A stretch of 64,000 nucleotides of DNA from Halomonas halocynthiae DSM 14573 (lineage in GTDB: Bacteria; Pseudomonadota; Gammaproteobacteria; Pseudomonadales; Halomonadaceae): contig NZ_AUDZ01000013.1 of NCBI RefSeq assembly GCF_000425725.1, forward strand, positions 62,001-126,000, given 5' to 3'. The position numbers and the translations under genes were made by a program. Shown here piece by piece: positions 34,256-44,201 of this stretch. The notes beneath the pieces were generated by a model. The model saw nothing but the letters and a program-made list of their open reading frames with translations, made no database searches and was not told the origin of the DNA. Numbering within the stretch: the first letter of the stretch is position 1; each line of letters opens with the position of its first letter.

Positions 34256-35227
34256 TCAAATCCATTTTTTATTTCGAAGTACAATTAATAACAACGCCAC
34301 AACGGCAACACAAATGGCACAAACGACCCAGAAGCTGACTGGCTCAGACGTTCCAGGAATACCGCCGACATTAATCCCCAGCAGACCCGTTAAAAAACCC
34401 AAGGGTAAGAAAATCAACGAAATCACAGAAAGAAGATAAAGGTTCCGGTTAACCCTCTCAGACATCACATTAGTCAGCTCGTCACGTATAACCACAAGGC
34501 GATCTCTGAATTCATCCAATTCCTCAACAACACGAATAACTCTGTCATGAACTTCACTGAGTCTGCGCAGCTCTTCTGGCGTCATAAAGGCAGGTGAGCG
34601 GAAATGCAAGAGATACGCTAAGGCATCGCGCTGCGGCGCAACAAACCGACGAAAAAGAATCACATCTTGGCGAGCATCCGTAATGCCCTGCCGGAGTTCC
34701 TGGTCGGGTTCGCCCAACACATCGGCCTCCAAAATATCGACACGCTCCTCTAAATTACGCAAAAAGCTTTCTATTCGTGTACACAATAACTCTGACAACC
34801 GGCATAAAAACTCACCCGGTGTCTTGGGGCCATTACCGGTACGCACTTCATCCTGCAAAGACGTAATGGTCGCCAACGGCCTCAGGGTCAAAGTGACAAT
34901 TCGGCGTTCATCGGCCCACATACGGATAGACACCATATCTTCAGGGTCCGCACCCGGGTTCGTATTGACCCCGCGTAAGTTAATCAGCGTTCCATCCTGC
35001 ATGGTCTCGGCACGTGGCCGAGTTTCATCCTGAAGCAACGCATCAAGACTTAACGGATCCAGAGAGTTCAGGTTTTTCTCAAGCCACACACGCGTATCAG
35101 GCGCACCGGCATCCATGTGGATCCACAGCAACTGATACTCCGCCATCGCCGCCGTCAGCGCATCCTCGCCAACAACCTCATGGCCCGTGTTTTCTCCGGT
35201 TAAATATGTCGCAGAGTGCGTAGCCAT
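34256..35227 (-). CDS. zntB: CorA-family ZntB-like zinc transporter
   Basis: 323 aa. A long cytoplasmic alpha/beta domain and stalk helix (EELDEFRDRLVVIRDELTNV) precede two C-terminal membrane helices. The pore signature reads GLLGINVGGIPG. GIN instead of CorA's GMN is the ZntB hallmark. The end is basic (RNKKWI). It imports or exports divalent metal, most likely zinc. The gene stands alone. Confidence 0.9.
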   Translation of the reverse strand: MATHSATYLTGENTGHEVVGEDALTAAMAEYQLLWIHMDAGAPDTRVWLEKNLNSLDPLSLDALLQDETRPRAETMQDGTLINLRGVNTNPGADPEDMVSIRMWADERRIVTLTLRPLATITSLQDEVRTGNGPKTPGEFLCRLSELLCTRIESFLRNLEERVDILEADVLGEPDQELRQGITDARQDVILFRRFVAPQRDALAYLLHFRSPAFMTPEELRRLSEVHDRVIRVVEELDEFRDRLVVIRDELTNVMSERVNRNLYLLSVISLIFLPLGFLTGLLGINVGGIPGTSEPVSFWVVCAICVAVVALLLIVLRNKKWI

Positions 35228-35757
35228 GCTGGGCTCCCTCTAGGTAATAAATGGTCGGTATAACTGGATGGATAATCCTAAAAAACCGCCAAAATCAATT
35301 GATCAATAACAGGCGATATACCCATAATGGTAACATGGGCGACATGACTTTCCGTGAAGATAACAAGAAAAAAATAATGAGAATAAAATAAACTCTGTTT
35401 TTAATTCAACACAACACCATCAAATAAAAACCACAGTAACCAAGGTAAGTAGCGCCTATCACCGCAATTTTGGGGGGGGGGCACCGTCTGAGTAGTAGGT
35501 ATATAATACTTTTTTCATTGATATCGTCGATCCTACCATGACTCACCTCACCATAGCGTATTACATACTTGAAGTGCTCACTGGAGCCAGGCAAGATCAT
35601 TTTGTCATGGCAGAACATTCCGTGTTACTTCGTTGAATGAACACTCAATTAAAGAATGCCTCTTTGTCTGCTTTTCTTAGCTACCCCTGATTTTAAACAG
35701 CCAAAACCTCAGGCCTTGTTAAACACTCTGTGTATCCTTCGACTAGGTGGCCTCTTA
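35228..35757. other. Gene-free AT-rich stretch
   Basis: About 530 bp between zntB and the IclR gene. It contains a G10 tract (35472-35481) and AT-rich sequence. A 70-codon minus-strand frame (35406-35618) crosses the G tract but has no ribosome site or recognisable product. Nothing functional can be supported. Confidence 0.5.
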
Positions 35758-36567
35758 CTAGTCAACATTCAGGCCGTAAGCCGAGCCTTGGTAGCCTAGC
35801 AGGTCAGAGATAGTACAGGCAGACTTGGCCACTTCGATGCGGAGACGGTCGCGATCTCTCTCAGGAATTTCATATGCTGGCACCATAATGCTAACCACCC
35901 CTTCGATTTCACCGCCATGATTACGTAACGGATAAACAATTGAAGATATACCAGGCTGAAAGAATGAGTCACTGATCACATAACCACGCTCGCGGTCTTC
36001 TTGAACCAAGGCCCAAAATGACTCTCGATCTGCAGAAGCTCCAGGCCCATTGTCCGGGAGGCTTGGCTCAGGATAAAGGACATCAAACTCTTCACGGCTT
36101 AATCCAGTCAGCAACATCCGCCCCAAAGAAGTGCGATGCACCGGCAGGCGAGTACCCACACTTACTCGGCGCACCGTCGTGTTAGCGGCGCTGACACGCG
36201 CCACATAGATAACATCTCTATCATCACGAATCGCAATATGGCTTGAGCACCCTGTCTTGTCACGCAAAGACTCAATGATGGGTTGCCCAGCTTGTACTAG
36301 GTCTAGTGAAGCAACATATTCAAATCCCAAACGTAGAACTTTACTTCCAAGCGAATATAATCCTGTAGACGGGTGCTTACGAATAAATCCCATATACTCT
36401 AGAGTTTGAAGAGCACGATAAGCTGTAGCTTTAGGAATATCAACACGCGTTAAAATCTCAGCAAACCCCATCTCTCGATGACTGCTGCTCAGCTCCATCA
36501 GAATGGTCAGGCCACGCTCCAATCCCGGAATCAAGTATCTGCGTGCGTCCTTCTCTGTGTCACTCAT
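35758..36567 (-). CDS. IclR-family regulator
   Basis: 269 aa. The N-terminal winged HTH (RGLTILMELSSSHREMGFAE, VDIPKATAYRALQTLEYMGF) and the IclR effector domain (TSLGRMLLTGLS, ERGYVISDSFFQPGISSIVY, IVYPLRNHGGEIEGVVSIMV) are complete. IclR proteins often control aromatic-acid degradation. It is the last gene in the direction of the catabolic cluster and is its most likely regulator. Confidence 0.92.
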   Translation of the reverse strand: MSDTEKDARRYLIPGLERGLTILMELSSSHREMGFAEILTRVDIPKATAYRALQTLEYMGFIRKHPSTGLYSLGSKVLRLGFEYVASLDLVQAGQPIIESLRDKTGCSSHIAIRDDRDVIYVARVSAANTTVRRVSVGTRLPVHRTSLGRMLLTGLSREEFDVLYPEPSLPDNGPGASADRESFWALVQEDRERGYVISDSFFQPGISSIVYPLRNHGGEIEGVVSIMVPAYEIPERDRDRLRIEVAKSACTISDLLGYQGSAYGLNVD

Positions 36568-36846
36568 CGCCCTACCACCTCACATCCATTGATTAATATT
36601 GACATTTATATCTAAATCCGACTTTAAAGCGCCATCTCTCACCGATTACACTCAACATCTCGAAAAATGAACCCTTTCGTTTTACGGCAGCAGAGTCGTC
36701 TCCAAACACACCCATAAGTGAACTAAATTTTAAATTATTTATAAATTAACTCACTATCTAACTTTGCGATCAGCTGATTTAGCGCAACAGATAAAATATA
36801 ATCGTAACATGTATCTATTCATACAAGTCAGTATTTAATCACACGT

Positions 36847-38424
36847 TTAGGCCCGCGCTGTCGCAGATAACCGCTTGTCTCGCAAGGAGACCATACGACG
36901 CGCAAGACGCTCCATTAGCTCAACCTTAGCAAACTGACTAGCGGGATCATCCCAGAGATTCTGGGTTTCATGTGGGTCCTTCAGCAAATGGTATAACTCG
37001 CCACTGAGCTCACCTTCAAAAAGGCTAAGCCGCCATCCACCCATCACTAATGTCGTAATGCTTGAGTTGGCATCACCATCCTGAAATACAGCAGTTCCAG
37101 CATCCTCGACAAGCACAGGTGGTGCTGGCCGCAGAACATCAAAAAGGTCATTCCCTTGCATACCGATGGGTACCTTCAACCCAGCTCGCTGTAGCATAGT
37201 CGGCGCTAAATCAATGGCACTTCCCAGTCGACGTGAGACTCGTCCACTTGCTCCGCCCTCTTGAGGATCACGCCAGATCAGCGGTACGCGTATAACACTT
37301 TGAAAATGCAAGCCTAGCTTGAGCGCGGTGCCATGATCCCCCATGTAGTCACCATGATCAGACGTGAAGGCGACCACTGTATTCTTGGTAAGTCCATTAG
37401 TGTCGAGCCGAGACATCACCTCGCCAACCCCATCATCAATCATTGTGATGCTGCCGTAGTTAAGGGCTATTATTTCACGTAACTGGCGCTCAGGAAGTGT
37501 CAACGGCCAGTGGCTATCAGGTTCTTTTTCTCCCCACCGATAAGGCTCTAGTGCCGAGCTGGAAAGTCCTGGAATGGTGTTAACAGAGTGCCCAGCACTG
37601 GGAGGTAGAACAACCTCGTCAGGATCGTACATCGACCAATACCGACCAGGTGGTGTAAAAGGATGATGCGGATCAGGAAAGGACACTACCAGAACAAATG
37701 GCGTTTCATCATCCTGCTCATCAAGAAAAGCACAAGCCTGCTCAGCAACATACGTTGTTGGGTAAGCATCTTCAGGCAAGGCCGTACGCCAGCACTGTGG
37801 TGCTGTGATACGAGCATCAAGCAAGGCATTTTCCGGCCCACGCACGTCATCAGGGTTAATGCCTTTGTCTCGTAACCAAGCGGTGTAATGCCCCTCTACT
37901 TGATCGCCATGCCCAATACATAGGCGTACATGGTCAAACCCATAATAGGGTGTAGCTAACTCAAGCTCGGGGTCTTCGGCCCAACGCTGCCGAACTTCCC
38001 AGCCATAACCATCGCCATCGCGCTGCCGACGCAAACTATGCCATAAACCTTCCGCTGGCCGATCCCCCTGACCATTTAAACGCCGTTCAGGTGCTGGGAT
38101 ATTGGTCACATTTTGGAAATGCGCTTTGCCAATATAAGCCGTGCGATAACCCGCGCCGCGAAGCACATCTGCGAAGGTAACACTATCCAAGTCCAGTGGG
38201 ATGCCATTCTGGCGAACGCCATTCACTGACGGCTGCTGGCCGGTCATTAAACATGCCCGATTAGGCTGACATATTGGAGTGGTCACATGAAAATTGGAGA
38301 AGCGTACTCCCTCGGCAGCCAAACTGTCCAAGTGCGGTGTACGCACGGTAGGGTCGCCGTAACATCCTAGATGCTCTGCCCGCTGCTGGTCTGTAATAAA
38401 GAGTACGAAACTGGGTCGACTCAT
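36847..38424 (-). CDS. Type I sulfatase-family hydrolase
   Basis: 525 aa, alkaline-phosphatase superfamily. SFVLFITDQQRAEHLGCYGD holds the first metal Asp (D12). TPICQPNRACLMTGQQPS contains C52-Q-P-N-R56, the formylglycine site C-x-P-x-R with Asn instead of the usual Ser/Ala/Thr. TSDHGDYMGDHG supplies the other metal ligands. There is no signal peptide, so it acts in the cytoplasm on an imported ester; sulfate ester or phosphonate monoester are possible. CAGGA precedes the ATG. It is downstream of the TRAP genes on the same strand. Confidence 0.88.
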   Translation of the reverse strand: MSRPSFVLFITDQQRAEHLGCYGDPTVRTPHLDSLAAEGVRFSNFHVTTPICQPNRACLMTGQQPSVNGVRQNGIPLDLDSVTFADVLRGAGYRTAYIGKAHFQNVTNIPAPERRLNGQGDRPAEGLWHSLRRQRDGDGYGWEVRQRWAEDPELELATPYYGFDHVRLCIGHGDQVEGHYTAWLRDKGINPDDVRGPENALLDARITAPQCWRTALPEDAYPTTYVAEQACAFLDEQDDETPFVLVVSFPDPHHPFTPPGRYWSMYDPDEVVLPPSAGHSVNTIPGLSSSALEPYRWGEKEPDSHWPLTLPERQLREIIALNYGSITMIDDGVGEVMSRLDTNGLTKNTVVAFTSDHGDYMGDHGTALKLGLHFQSVIRVPLIWRDPQEGGASGRVSRRLGSAIDLAPTMLQRAGLKVPIGMQGNDLFDVLRPAPPVLVEDAGTAVFQDGDANSSITTLVMGGWRLSLFEGELSGELYHLLKDPHETQNLWDDPASQFAKVELMERLARRMVSLRDKRLSATARA

Positions 38425-38486
38425 GATACATCCTGTAAACAGAGAGATATGTTACCCCTGCGCAGCTTCCGCAGAGGTAACAAAAC

Positions 38487-39803
38487 TCAGTTGAACATCA
38501 GCCCCACCGGCCAAGTAACAATTGCAGGGAACATAAAGACAATCGCAATGGCCAAGAAATCACAAACTAGGAAGGGCACCGCCGCTTTATAGATACTGCC
38601 CATACTGGTTCCCTCAGGTGCCACGGCTTTCATTACGAAAAGAGCGGCTCCCAATGGGGGAGATGTAGAGCCCGTTTCAATAGCAATCAGAAAGAGCACA
38701 GCGAACCATAACGGGTCAAAACCAAACTCTATAACAACAGGTACAAAAATTGGCAAAGTGACCATCATAATCGGCAGTGGCCCCATAAACATTCCTAGCA
38801 CCACTACTGCTAACACCATAGCTAATACAATAGTTTTTTCACTGAAAGGTAAGCCAAGTACAGCATCCATCAAACCATACGTTGCACCAGTGAATGACAA
38901 AAGCTGAGTAAAAGACACAGCACCAGCCACAATCAATAACACCATCACCGAGATGGCCGCGCTTTCAAACATCGATTTTTTAAACTTTTTTATACTCAGA
39001 CGACGTTTTATGATAGCTAGTATTATTGTTGCTACGGCTCCTGATGCAGCGGCTTCAGTCGGAGTAGCCAAGCCAAGAAATATCACACCCACTACCGCAA
39101 ATATGATGAAACCAATAGGTAGAATGTTTTTAATGCCCGCCTCAACTTTTACACGAAGCGTCGTTGGTTCGCTTTCAAACGATGGTGCAATATCAGGCTG
39201 CAATGTACACCGGCCGATAATATAAACCGTGTAAAGCACCGCCATTAGCAAACCTGGTAGTATGATAGCGATTAATAGACGGCCAATCGGCAGCTCTGCA
39301 ACAACGCCCAGCACCACAGCTAGCGAGCTAGGCGGAATCATAATGGCAAGACCGGCTGAGCCAAGAATTGGCCCCAGTGACATCGGTTTTTTATAACCAC
39401 GCTTTTCCATCTCTGGCACTAAACTAGACCCCAAAAGTGCAATGGACCCCATGCTATTACCAGTTAAAGTAGAAAAAAGAACGCCCCCACCTACGGCCAT
39501 TAAAGAAAGCCGGCCACGCACCTTACCGAACCACTTATCTAACGTATCTAAAAGGTCATTTGCAATGTTGGAGCGAAACATAACTTCGCCCATAATCATA
39601 AACATAGCAATAGGCACCAAGGTAAAGCTAGTCAACGCCCCTGTCGTGCTGATCACCAGCTGCTCAACGCCTGACATACCACCTAGCAAAAAGTATGATG
39701 CGATCAAATTAACAACAAGAAAAGCGAACGCTACTGGCATGCCTAGCATCATCAGAACCAAGAGCGGACCCATAATCATGAGCAGCGTGAGCCACCATTC
39801 CAT
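38487..39803 (-). CDS. TRAP transporter large permease (DctM)
   Basis: 438 aa with about 12 hydrophobic helices. Typical DctM sequence includes GMPVAFAFLVVNLIASYFLL, FTLVPIAMFMIMGEVMFRSN, GNSMGSIALLGSSLVPEMEK and IAIETGSTSPPLGAALFVMK. It is the ion-coupled membrane domain of a tripartite uptake system. GGAGGC precedes the ATG, and it lies 47 bp after the small subunit. Confidence 0.93.
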   Translation of the reverse strand: MEWWLTLLMIMGPLLVLMMLGMPVAFAFLVVNLIASYFLLGGMSGVEQLVISTTGALTSFTLVPIAMFMIMGEVMFRSNIANDLLDTLDKWFGKVRGRLSLMAVGGGVLFSTLTGNSMGSIALLGSSLVPEMEKRGYKKPMSLGPILGSAGLAIMIPPSSLAVVLGVVAELPIGRLLIAIILPGLLMAVLYTVYIIGRCTLQPDIAPSFESEPTTLRVKVEAGIKNILPIGFIIFAVVGVIFLGLATPTEAAASGAVATIILAIIKRRLSIKKFKKSMFESAAISVMVLLIVAGAVSFTQLLSFTGATYGLMDAVLGLPFSEKTIVLAMVLAVVVLGMFMGPLPIMMVTLPIFVPVVIEFGFDPLWFAVLFLIAIETGSTSPPLGAALFVMKAVAPEGTSMGSIYKAAVPFLVCDFLAIAIVFMFPAIVTWPVGLMFN

Positions 39804-39850
39804 ATTAGCCTCCAGAGAAGCGTGTTTACTATTGTGGATGAGCTGATAGC

Positions 39851-40360
39851 TCAGCGCTTTAAACTATCGAAAACTTGTGCGAAAAACTGAACCGAAAGCA
39901 ATGCCATACCAACAGGAAATACCATAGTTATTAAATAACTTGGTGGGCGCATTAGCGTTGTTTCTCGCAAGCCAAACTCCCATTGATCCACAGTTACCAG
40001 CACGCCAATCCAGGCACAATAACCACACGCTATCGCTGCCACAAAACACAGCAGAGCAACCACAAGGCGCCGCACAGATATAGGAAGCGCCTCAACAACG
40101 AGATCAATAGCGACATGCCGATTCTTTTCAAGCAAATAGGGAGCCCCTAGAAAGGTCATATAAAGCAGTGAGTATTCGCTAATCTCGATAACCCAAACTA
40201 GTGATTTTCCAAACATCAGCCTCGACATAATTTCTGCAAATACTAGACTTGTTGAAAGCAACAATACAAAAGCAGAAAACCAAGCAAGCCACAGATTAAT
40301 TCGACTAACTGCACGCATAAATTTTGAGAAAAAATGCGTAACGGCCAGGGAGTCATTCAT
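39851..40360 (-). CDS. TRAP transporter small permease (DctQ)
   Basis: 169 aa with four membrane helices. Conserved DctQ features are SLVFAEIMSRLMFGKSLVWV, EISEYSLLYMTFLGAPYLLE and KNRHVAIDLVVEALP. It pairs with the DctM protein downstream; the binding protein lies 68 bp upstream. Confidence 0.92.
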   Translation of the reverse strand: MNDSLAVTHFFSKFMRAVSRINLWLAWFSAFVLLLSTSLVFAEIMSRLMFGKSLVWVIEISEYSLLYMTFLGAPYLLEKNRHVAIDLVVEALPISVRRLVVALLCFVAAIACGYCAWIGVLVTVDQWEFGLRETTLMRPPSYLITMVFPVGMALLSVQFFAQVFDSLKR

Positions 40361-40428
40361 TGTGAAAGCTCCGGAGTATAAGTGGGATCGACGCCCAAAC
40401 CATCTGGGCGTCGGAAGAAGACAGCAAA

Positions 40429-41406
40429 TCAGTCAACTAACATTTCTTTCAGTTTGGCATGCAGCTCAGGATCAACATCTTCCGCAAGCATTTCCCAGGC
40501 GGCGCTAATCGCTGTCGCGGTATACTCATCAGCCTCTTCATCGCTCAGCCTAATCTCTTGGAAACCGGCGCGATCCATTTCCTCATAGCCTGTTGCAATG
40601 ATCTCTTCCCAGCTCTGATCAATCTGTGGAGCTAGCTCATCACGCAGGTAGTTTTGCACTCGATTACGCAGATCTTCTGGCACTTCTTCCCAGGCTTCTG
40701 GGTTGATCAATACGTTGAACCCAGCACGATAATAAGGAGGCGTAATGTAATAATTCACCACATCATCAAATTGTTCAGCCCAACCTAAATTGCTTTGAGC
40801 AAATCCATCAATTACACCACGCTCAATCGCAGTATATATTTCACCGATGGGTAGCACTAAAGGCTCCGCACCCAGCGCATCAACAAAAGGTAAAATAGTC
40901 GGAAACACTCTGATGCGTTTTTCTGAGATATCGTCTAGACCACTAACCTTCTCTTTAAAAAACAGAAAGAACTGAACAGGGCTTGCAGGAATCTCACCTA
41001 AAAAGTATAGGCCACGTTCCTTGTGAACCTCGGTCATCAGGTCAAGATAGTCCGTTTCTGAAATTTCTTCATAGGTTTTAAAGGAAAGATTAGAGGCAGT
41101 TGCAGACGGCACCAAGCCCGAGTAGTAACTCGGGCTAATGAGTGCCATATCAATAGCCCCATTACGCACAGAATCAGCTAAGCGAAAGGGCGGAATGACT
41201 TCAGGGCCACCACGCCAGTTTATCTCAAGCTCACCTTCAAACTCCTCGTTTATTCCTTGAACAAACTGCTCAAACCCGTGTGAAACAACTGTTGTTTTAG
41301 GGGTAAAGGAAACAGCATTGAGTTTTATTTTCTCGGCTTGAGCCGCAGTAGCTGCACTTATTAAAGCCAAAGTGAGAAAGGATTTGGTCAGAACTTTCTT
41401 AGTCAT
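40429..41406 (-). CDS. TRAP transporter substrate-binding protein (DctP)
   Basis: 325 aa with a signal peptide ending AAQA about residue 24. The DctP core shows NGAIDMALISPSYYSGLVPS, GLDDISEKRIRVFPTILPFV and PIGEIYTAIERGVIDGFAQS. The Arg in KRIRVFP is the usual ligand for a substrate carboxylate, so an organic acid is expected. It is encoded first of the three TRAP genes, 59 bp after the flavin monooxygenase. Confidence 0.92.
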   Translation of the reverse strand: MTKKVLTKSFLTLALISAATAAQAEKIKLNAVSFTPKTTVVSHGFEQFVQGINEEFEGELEINWRGGPEVIPPFRLADSVRNGAIDMALISPSYYSGLVPSATASNLSFKTYEEISETDYLDLMTEVHKERGLYFLGEIPASPVQFFLFFKEKVSGLDDISEKRIRVFPTILPFVDALGAEPLVLPIGEIYTAIERGVIDGFAQSNLGWAEQFDDVVNYYITPPYYRAGFNVLINPEAWEEVPEDLRNRVQNYLRDELAPQIDQSWEEIIATGYEEMDRAGFQEIRLSDEEADEYTATAISAAWEMLAEDVDPELHAKLKEMLVD

Positions 41407-41465
41407 ATGATAGGTCTCTTAAGTATTTTATTGAACGTTACGTTATGACAAACGCCTTGGCGTCC

Positions 41466-42602
41466 CTAAGCCACATCAGGCAGTTCAATGCCCCAGGCAT
41501 CATAGCCATAGACCCAATCAGCATTTCCCTCACCCTTCAACCAATCGTTGGCCCGAGAACCTCTCTGAACATCGGCAGTGCGTGACTTTCGAGCGATCTC
41601 GTAGCGCTTCAATGCTTCGGAAAGCCCATCCCGATCAATGCCTTCCAAACAACGTGAAAGTACTACTGCATCCTCAATGGCCATACATGCACCCTGAGCC
41701 ATGAAGGGCACCATGGGGTGTGCTGCATCACCGAGAAGAGTGGCATGACCTACGGTCCATTGCTCCATGGGCTCACGCACATAGAGAGCGGACTTTGTGA
41801 CGCTGTCGCAAGCAGCCAGCAGAGCCTGAACGTCTGGGTGAAAGTCTTTATAGACGTCACGCAGCTCCTCCACATCGCCAGGTAGCGTCCAAGACTCATC
41901 ACGCCAGTCATCCTGGGCGGTAGTGGCAAAGATAAAGACCTCTTCACCGCCTGTTAGGGGGAAAACCACAACTTGAGTGTCAGAATTTGGCCCCCACCAC
42001 TTGGTAAATGCATCCAGATTTTCCAGCTCAGAGACGGCGCTGCGCGGTATCACCGCACGGTAAGACACTAAACCTGTAAACTCAGGTTGATCTTCGCCAA
42101 ACAGCTCACGGCGTACCGATGAATGAATACCATCACCACCGACGACTAAATCGACCTCTTCTTTACTGCCATCAGCAAAATGAATCCGCATAGGATGACC
42201 TTGCTCGACTCGTTCTGCCTGCTTAGATAGACGAATAGACTCCTCAGGCAAGACATCCTCAAGCGCCTTCAGCAAGTCGCCACGATGGATCGTCAGTTGC
42301 GGAGCTCCGTATTTTTCTTCAGCCGCTTCACTCATTGGTAACCGCGACGTTTCTTCACCAGTATCCCAAGTGCGGCTAATACGATGTGTAGGACGAGCTG
42401 CCGTCTGACGCAACACCTGCCCTACACCTAATTTATCTAACGCGCGCACGGCGTTAGGTGTCAGATTTACATCGGCGCCTATACGTAAAAACTGCTTGGC
42501 ACGTTCAAAGACAATCACCTCATGCCCTTGCTGACGCAGCGCCAGGGCCGCGCATAACCCGCCAATACCGCCACCACAAATTCCGATCCTCAAGCCTGCC
42601 AT
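41466..42602 (-). CDS. FAD-dependent aromatic hydroxylase (NicC/salicylate hydroxylase type)
   Basis: 378 aa, class A flavoprotein monooxygenase. The dinucleotide site is GICGGGIGGLCAALAL, the second motif is VVGGDGIHSSVRRELFG, and the ribityl site is LLGDAAHPMVPFMAQGACMA. LTIHRGDLLKAL and the C-terminus ANDWL...WVYGYDAWGIEL look more like 6-hydroxynicotinate 3-monooxygenase (NicC) than phenol hydroxylases. Such enzymes remove CO2 from an ortho- or para-hydroxy aromatic acid while hydroxylating the carbon. AGGGGGAAC precedes the ATG. Confidence 0.88.
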   Translation of the reverse strand: MAGLRIGICGGGIGGLCAALALRQQGHEVIVFERAKQFLRIGADVNLTPNAVRALDKLGVGQVLRQTAARPTHRISRTWDTGEETSRLPMSEAAEEKYGAPQLTIHRGDLLKALEDVLPEESIRLSKQAERVEQGHPMRIHFADGSKEEVDLVVGGDGIHSSVRRELFGEDQPEFTGLVSYRAVIPRSAVSELENLDAFTKWWGPNSDTQVVVFPLTGGEEVFIFATTAQDDWRDESWTLPGDVEELRDVYKDFHPDVQALLAACDSVTKSALYVREPMEQWTVGHATLLGDAAHPMVPFMAQGACMAIEDAVVLSRCLEGIDRDGLSEALKRYEIARKSRTADVQRGSRANDWLKGEGNADWVYGYDAWGIELPDVA

Positions 42603-42822
42603 GCCGTTCCCCCTTTATTTTTATTGATACACATGGCTACACCAAAATATCAAATATGAAACCATGTTTATTATCTGACACCCAAAATTTAGGCGCATCA
42701 TTTGTCTTTGTCAAACCCAATCCGAGCGACTAACGGAGCGTTGAGAAAAATGGCCTTCTCAGATGGCATATCCCAGGTATTCAAACACCGGATACCGCGG
42801 TTGAGGCCGTACCCGGCCTTGA

Positions 42823-44040
42823 TCAGAACTGGAATTGAGCGCTCGCCATCACGCGATTAGCATCCACTTTTTCTCCACTAACCTTTTCAAGGTTAACGTG
42901 CTGAAACTCAGCACCCACCGATAGACGTGAGTTCACATCCCAGATCAGATTGATATGAGAAAATTGCACGGTGTCAGTGACTTCTTGGAAGGCAGGAGTG
43001 TCATCCGGTAAATCCTGATGGACCACGGAGGTGCCAATTGAGCTCGACCAGCTGCTGTTCCATTTGTGGTCCAGAGAGAGGCCATAGCTCTGAAGTTCAA
43101 TGGCTTTGAGCGAGCCATCAGCGGCTAAGTAAGCATCAGGAGCACGAAACTTTGCGCCAGACGGGGGAACATAGTCCAGATAACCACCCAGGCCTTTACC
43201 CACCATTACATTGCCTTTCAAGGTGGTTTGATCGCCCAGTGGCAGAGCGCCTTGAGCAGCGACCCCGTAGCCAGTAGTCGTTTGCTTATCCCCTGTCAGC
43301 AATGAATCAGCCGAGAACTTACGCACCACACCAGAGATGCCAAAGTTGTTCTTGTACTGATAACGTAAGGTCAGGTCTGGCAGTCTCACCGTATTATCTG
43401 CTGCACCACCAAGGCCTAGATCAGACACCGAGGACTCAGGATCTTCCAGAGCAGCAGCAAAGGTATTCACACCTGATTTATAGGTATATCTCACCTGATC
43501 AGGACGGCCCGTTGCATAACCAACAGGACCACCTAGCTTGAGGATTCTCGGTGTGCCCAGAAAGTGCATGAAGTTGGTCCAAGTCTGACCAGCCAAAAAC
43601 CCATAATACTCACCATAGGCATGGCGCAAACTAAGCTGACCATCAGGCAAAAAATGCCCCTCGATATAAGTCTTTAATACTTGATTATCAATACGCGTTT
43701 GCGTACGGAAGTTAATACGTGACTCATTAACCGTAAAGGTAGTTTTACCATCGGTTGCGTTACCTCGAGTAGCCGCCGCCAAAGGATCTGTGGATTCGCC
43801 CAAGTTATAATCAAAGTCATAGATAGCATCAAACTTGATGTAACCACCAAAGGTAACATCAGTATTGGTGCCAGGAATATTAAATGTACTCCGATGGTTC
43901 CAAGGTGCGCCGACACGGCTTGGCTCACCCGTGACAACTGCTTGACCGGCGGGAACAACATCATATGCTTGTGATATTTGAGAAGCAGTTATCCCTACCG
44001 GCAGAATCGCGGCAATCATTAAATATTTATTGTATTTCAT
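42823..44040 (-). CDS. DcaP-like outer-membrane porin
   Basis: 405 aa. The signal peptide ends QISQA. The mature start is followed by TDVTFGGYIKFDAIYDF, which is characteristic of DcaP-family trimeric porins, and the C-terminal strand ends in Phe (ASAQFQF). Acinetobacter DcaP passes dicarboxylic and phthalate-type acids. That would fit the phthalate-type Rieske oxygenase and TRAP transporter of this cluster. It has its own upstream gap of 161 bp. Confidence 0.85.
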   Translation of the reverse strand: MKYNKYLMIAAILPVGITASQISQAYDVVPAGQAVVTGEPSRVGAPWNHRSTFNIPGTNTDVTFGGYIKFDAIYDFDYNLGESTDPLAAATRGNATDGKTTFTVNESRINFRTQTRIDNQVLKTYIEGHFLPDGQLSLRHAYGEYYGFLAGQTWTNFMHFLGTPRILKLGGPVGYATGRPDQVRYTYKSGVNTFAAALEDPESSVSDLGLGGAADNTVRLPDLTLRYQYKNNFGISGVVRKFSADSLLTGDKQTTTGYGVAAQGALPLGDQTTLKGNVMVGKGLGGYLDYVPPSGAKFRAPDAYLAADGSLKAIELQSYGLSLDHKWNSSWSSSIGTSVVHQDLPDDTPAFQEVTDTVQFSHINLIWDVNSRLSVGAEFQHVNLEKVSGEKVDANRVMASAQFQF

Positions 44041-44169
44041 TGAGGTTTCTCTTTGTTATAAATCATTGAGGTCAGGAAAATGTAGTTCTAGTTATTCACC
44101 TGTTACTTATCACTTCCTTTATCTGTCACGTCACTCCTTAGCACGATGCATCGCGATGTATTATTCGTA

Positions 44170-44190
44170 CTCGTCACGTTGCGTGACGAG
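44170..44190 (-). terminator. Hairpin between the ThDP enzyme and the porin
   Basis: CTCGTCAC-gttgc-GTGACGAG, an 8-bp perfect stem 12 nt after the ThDP gene stop. It has no T tract; it could be a partial terminator or a processing site. Confidence 0.5.
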
Positions 44191-44201
44191 CATTAATAAA
44201 A

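Noticed and set aside
35406-35618. 70-codon minus-strand frame
   Set aside because: It crosses a G10 tract, has no ribosome site and resembles nothing; probably chance.
42720-42760. Inverted repeat TGAGAA/TTCTCA as porin terminator
   Set aside because: It is only 6 bp, with no T run on the minus strand; too weak to call.
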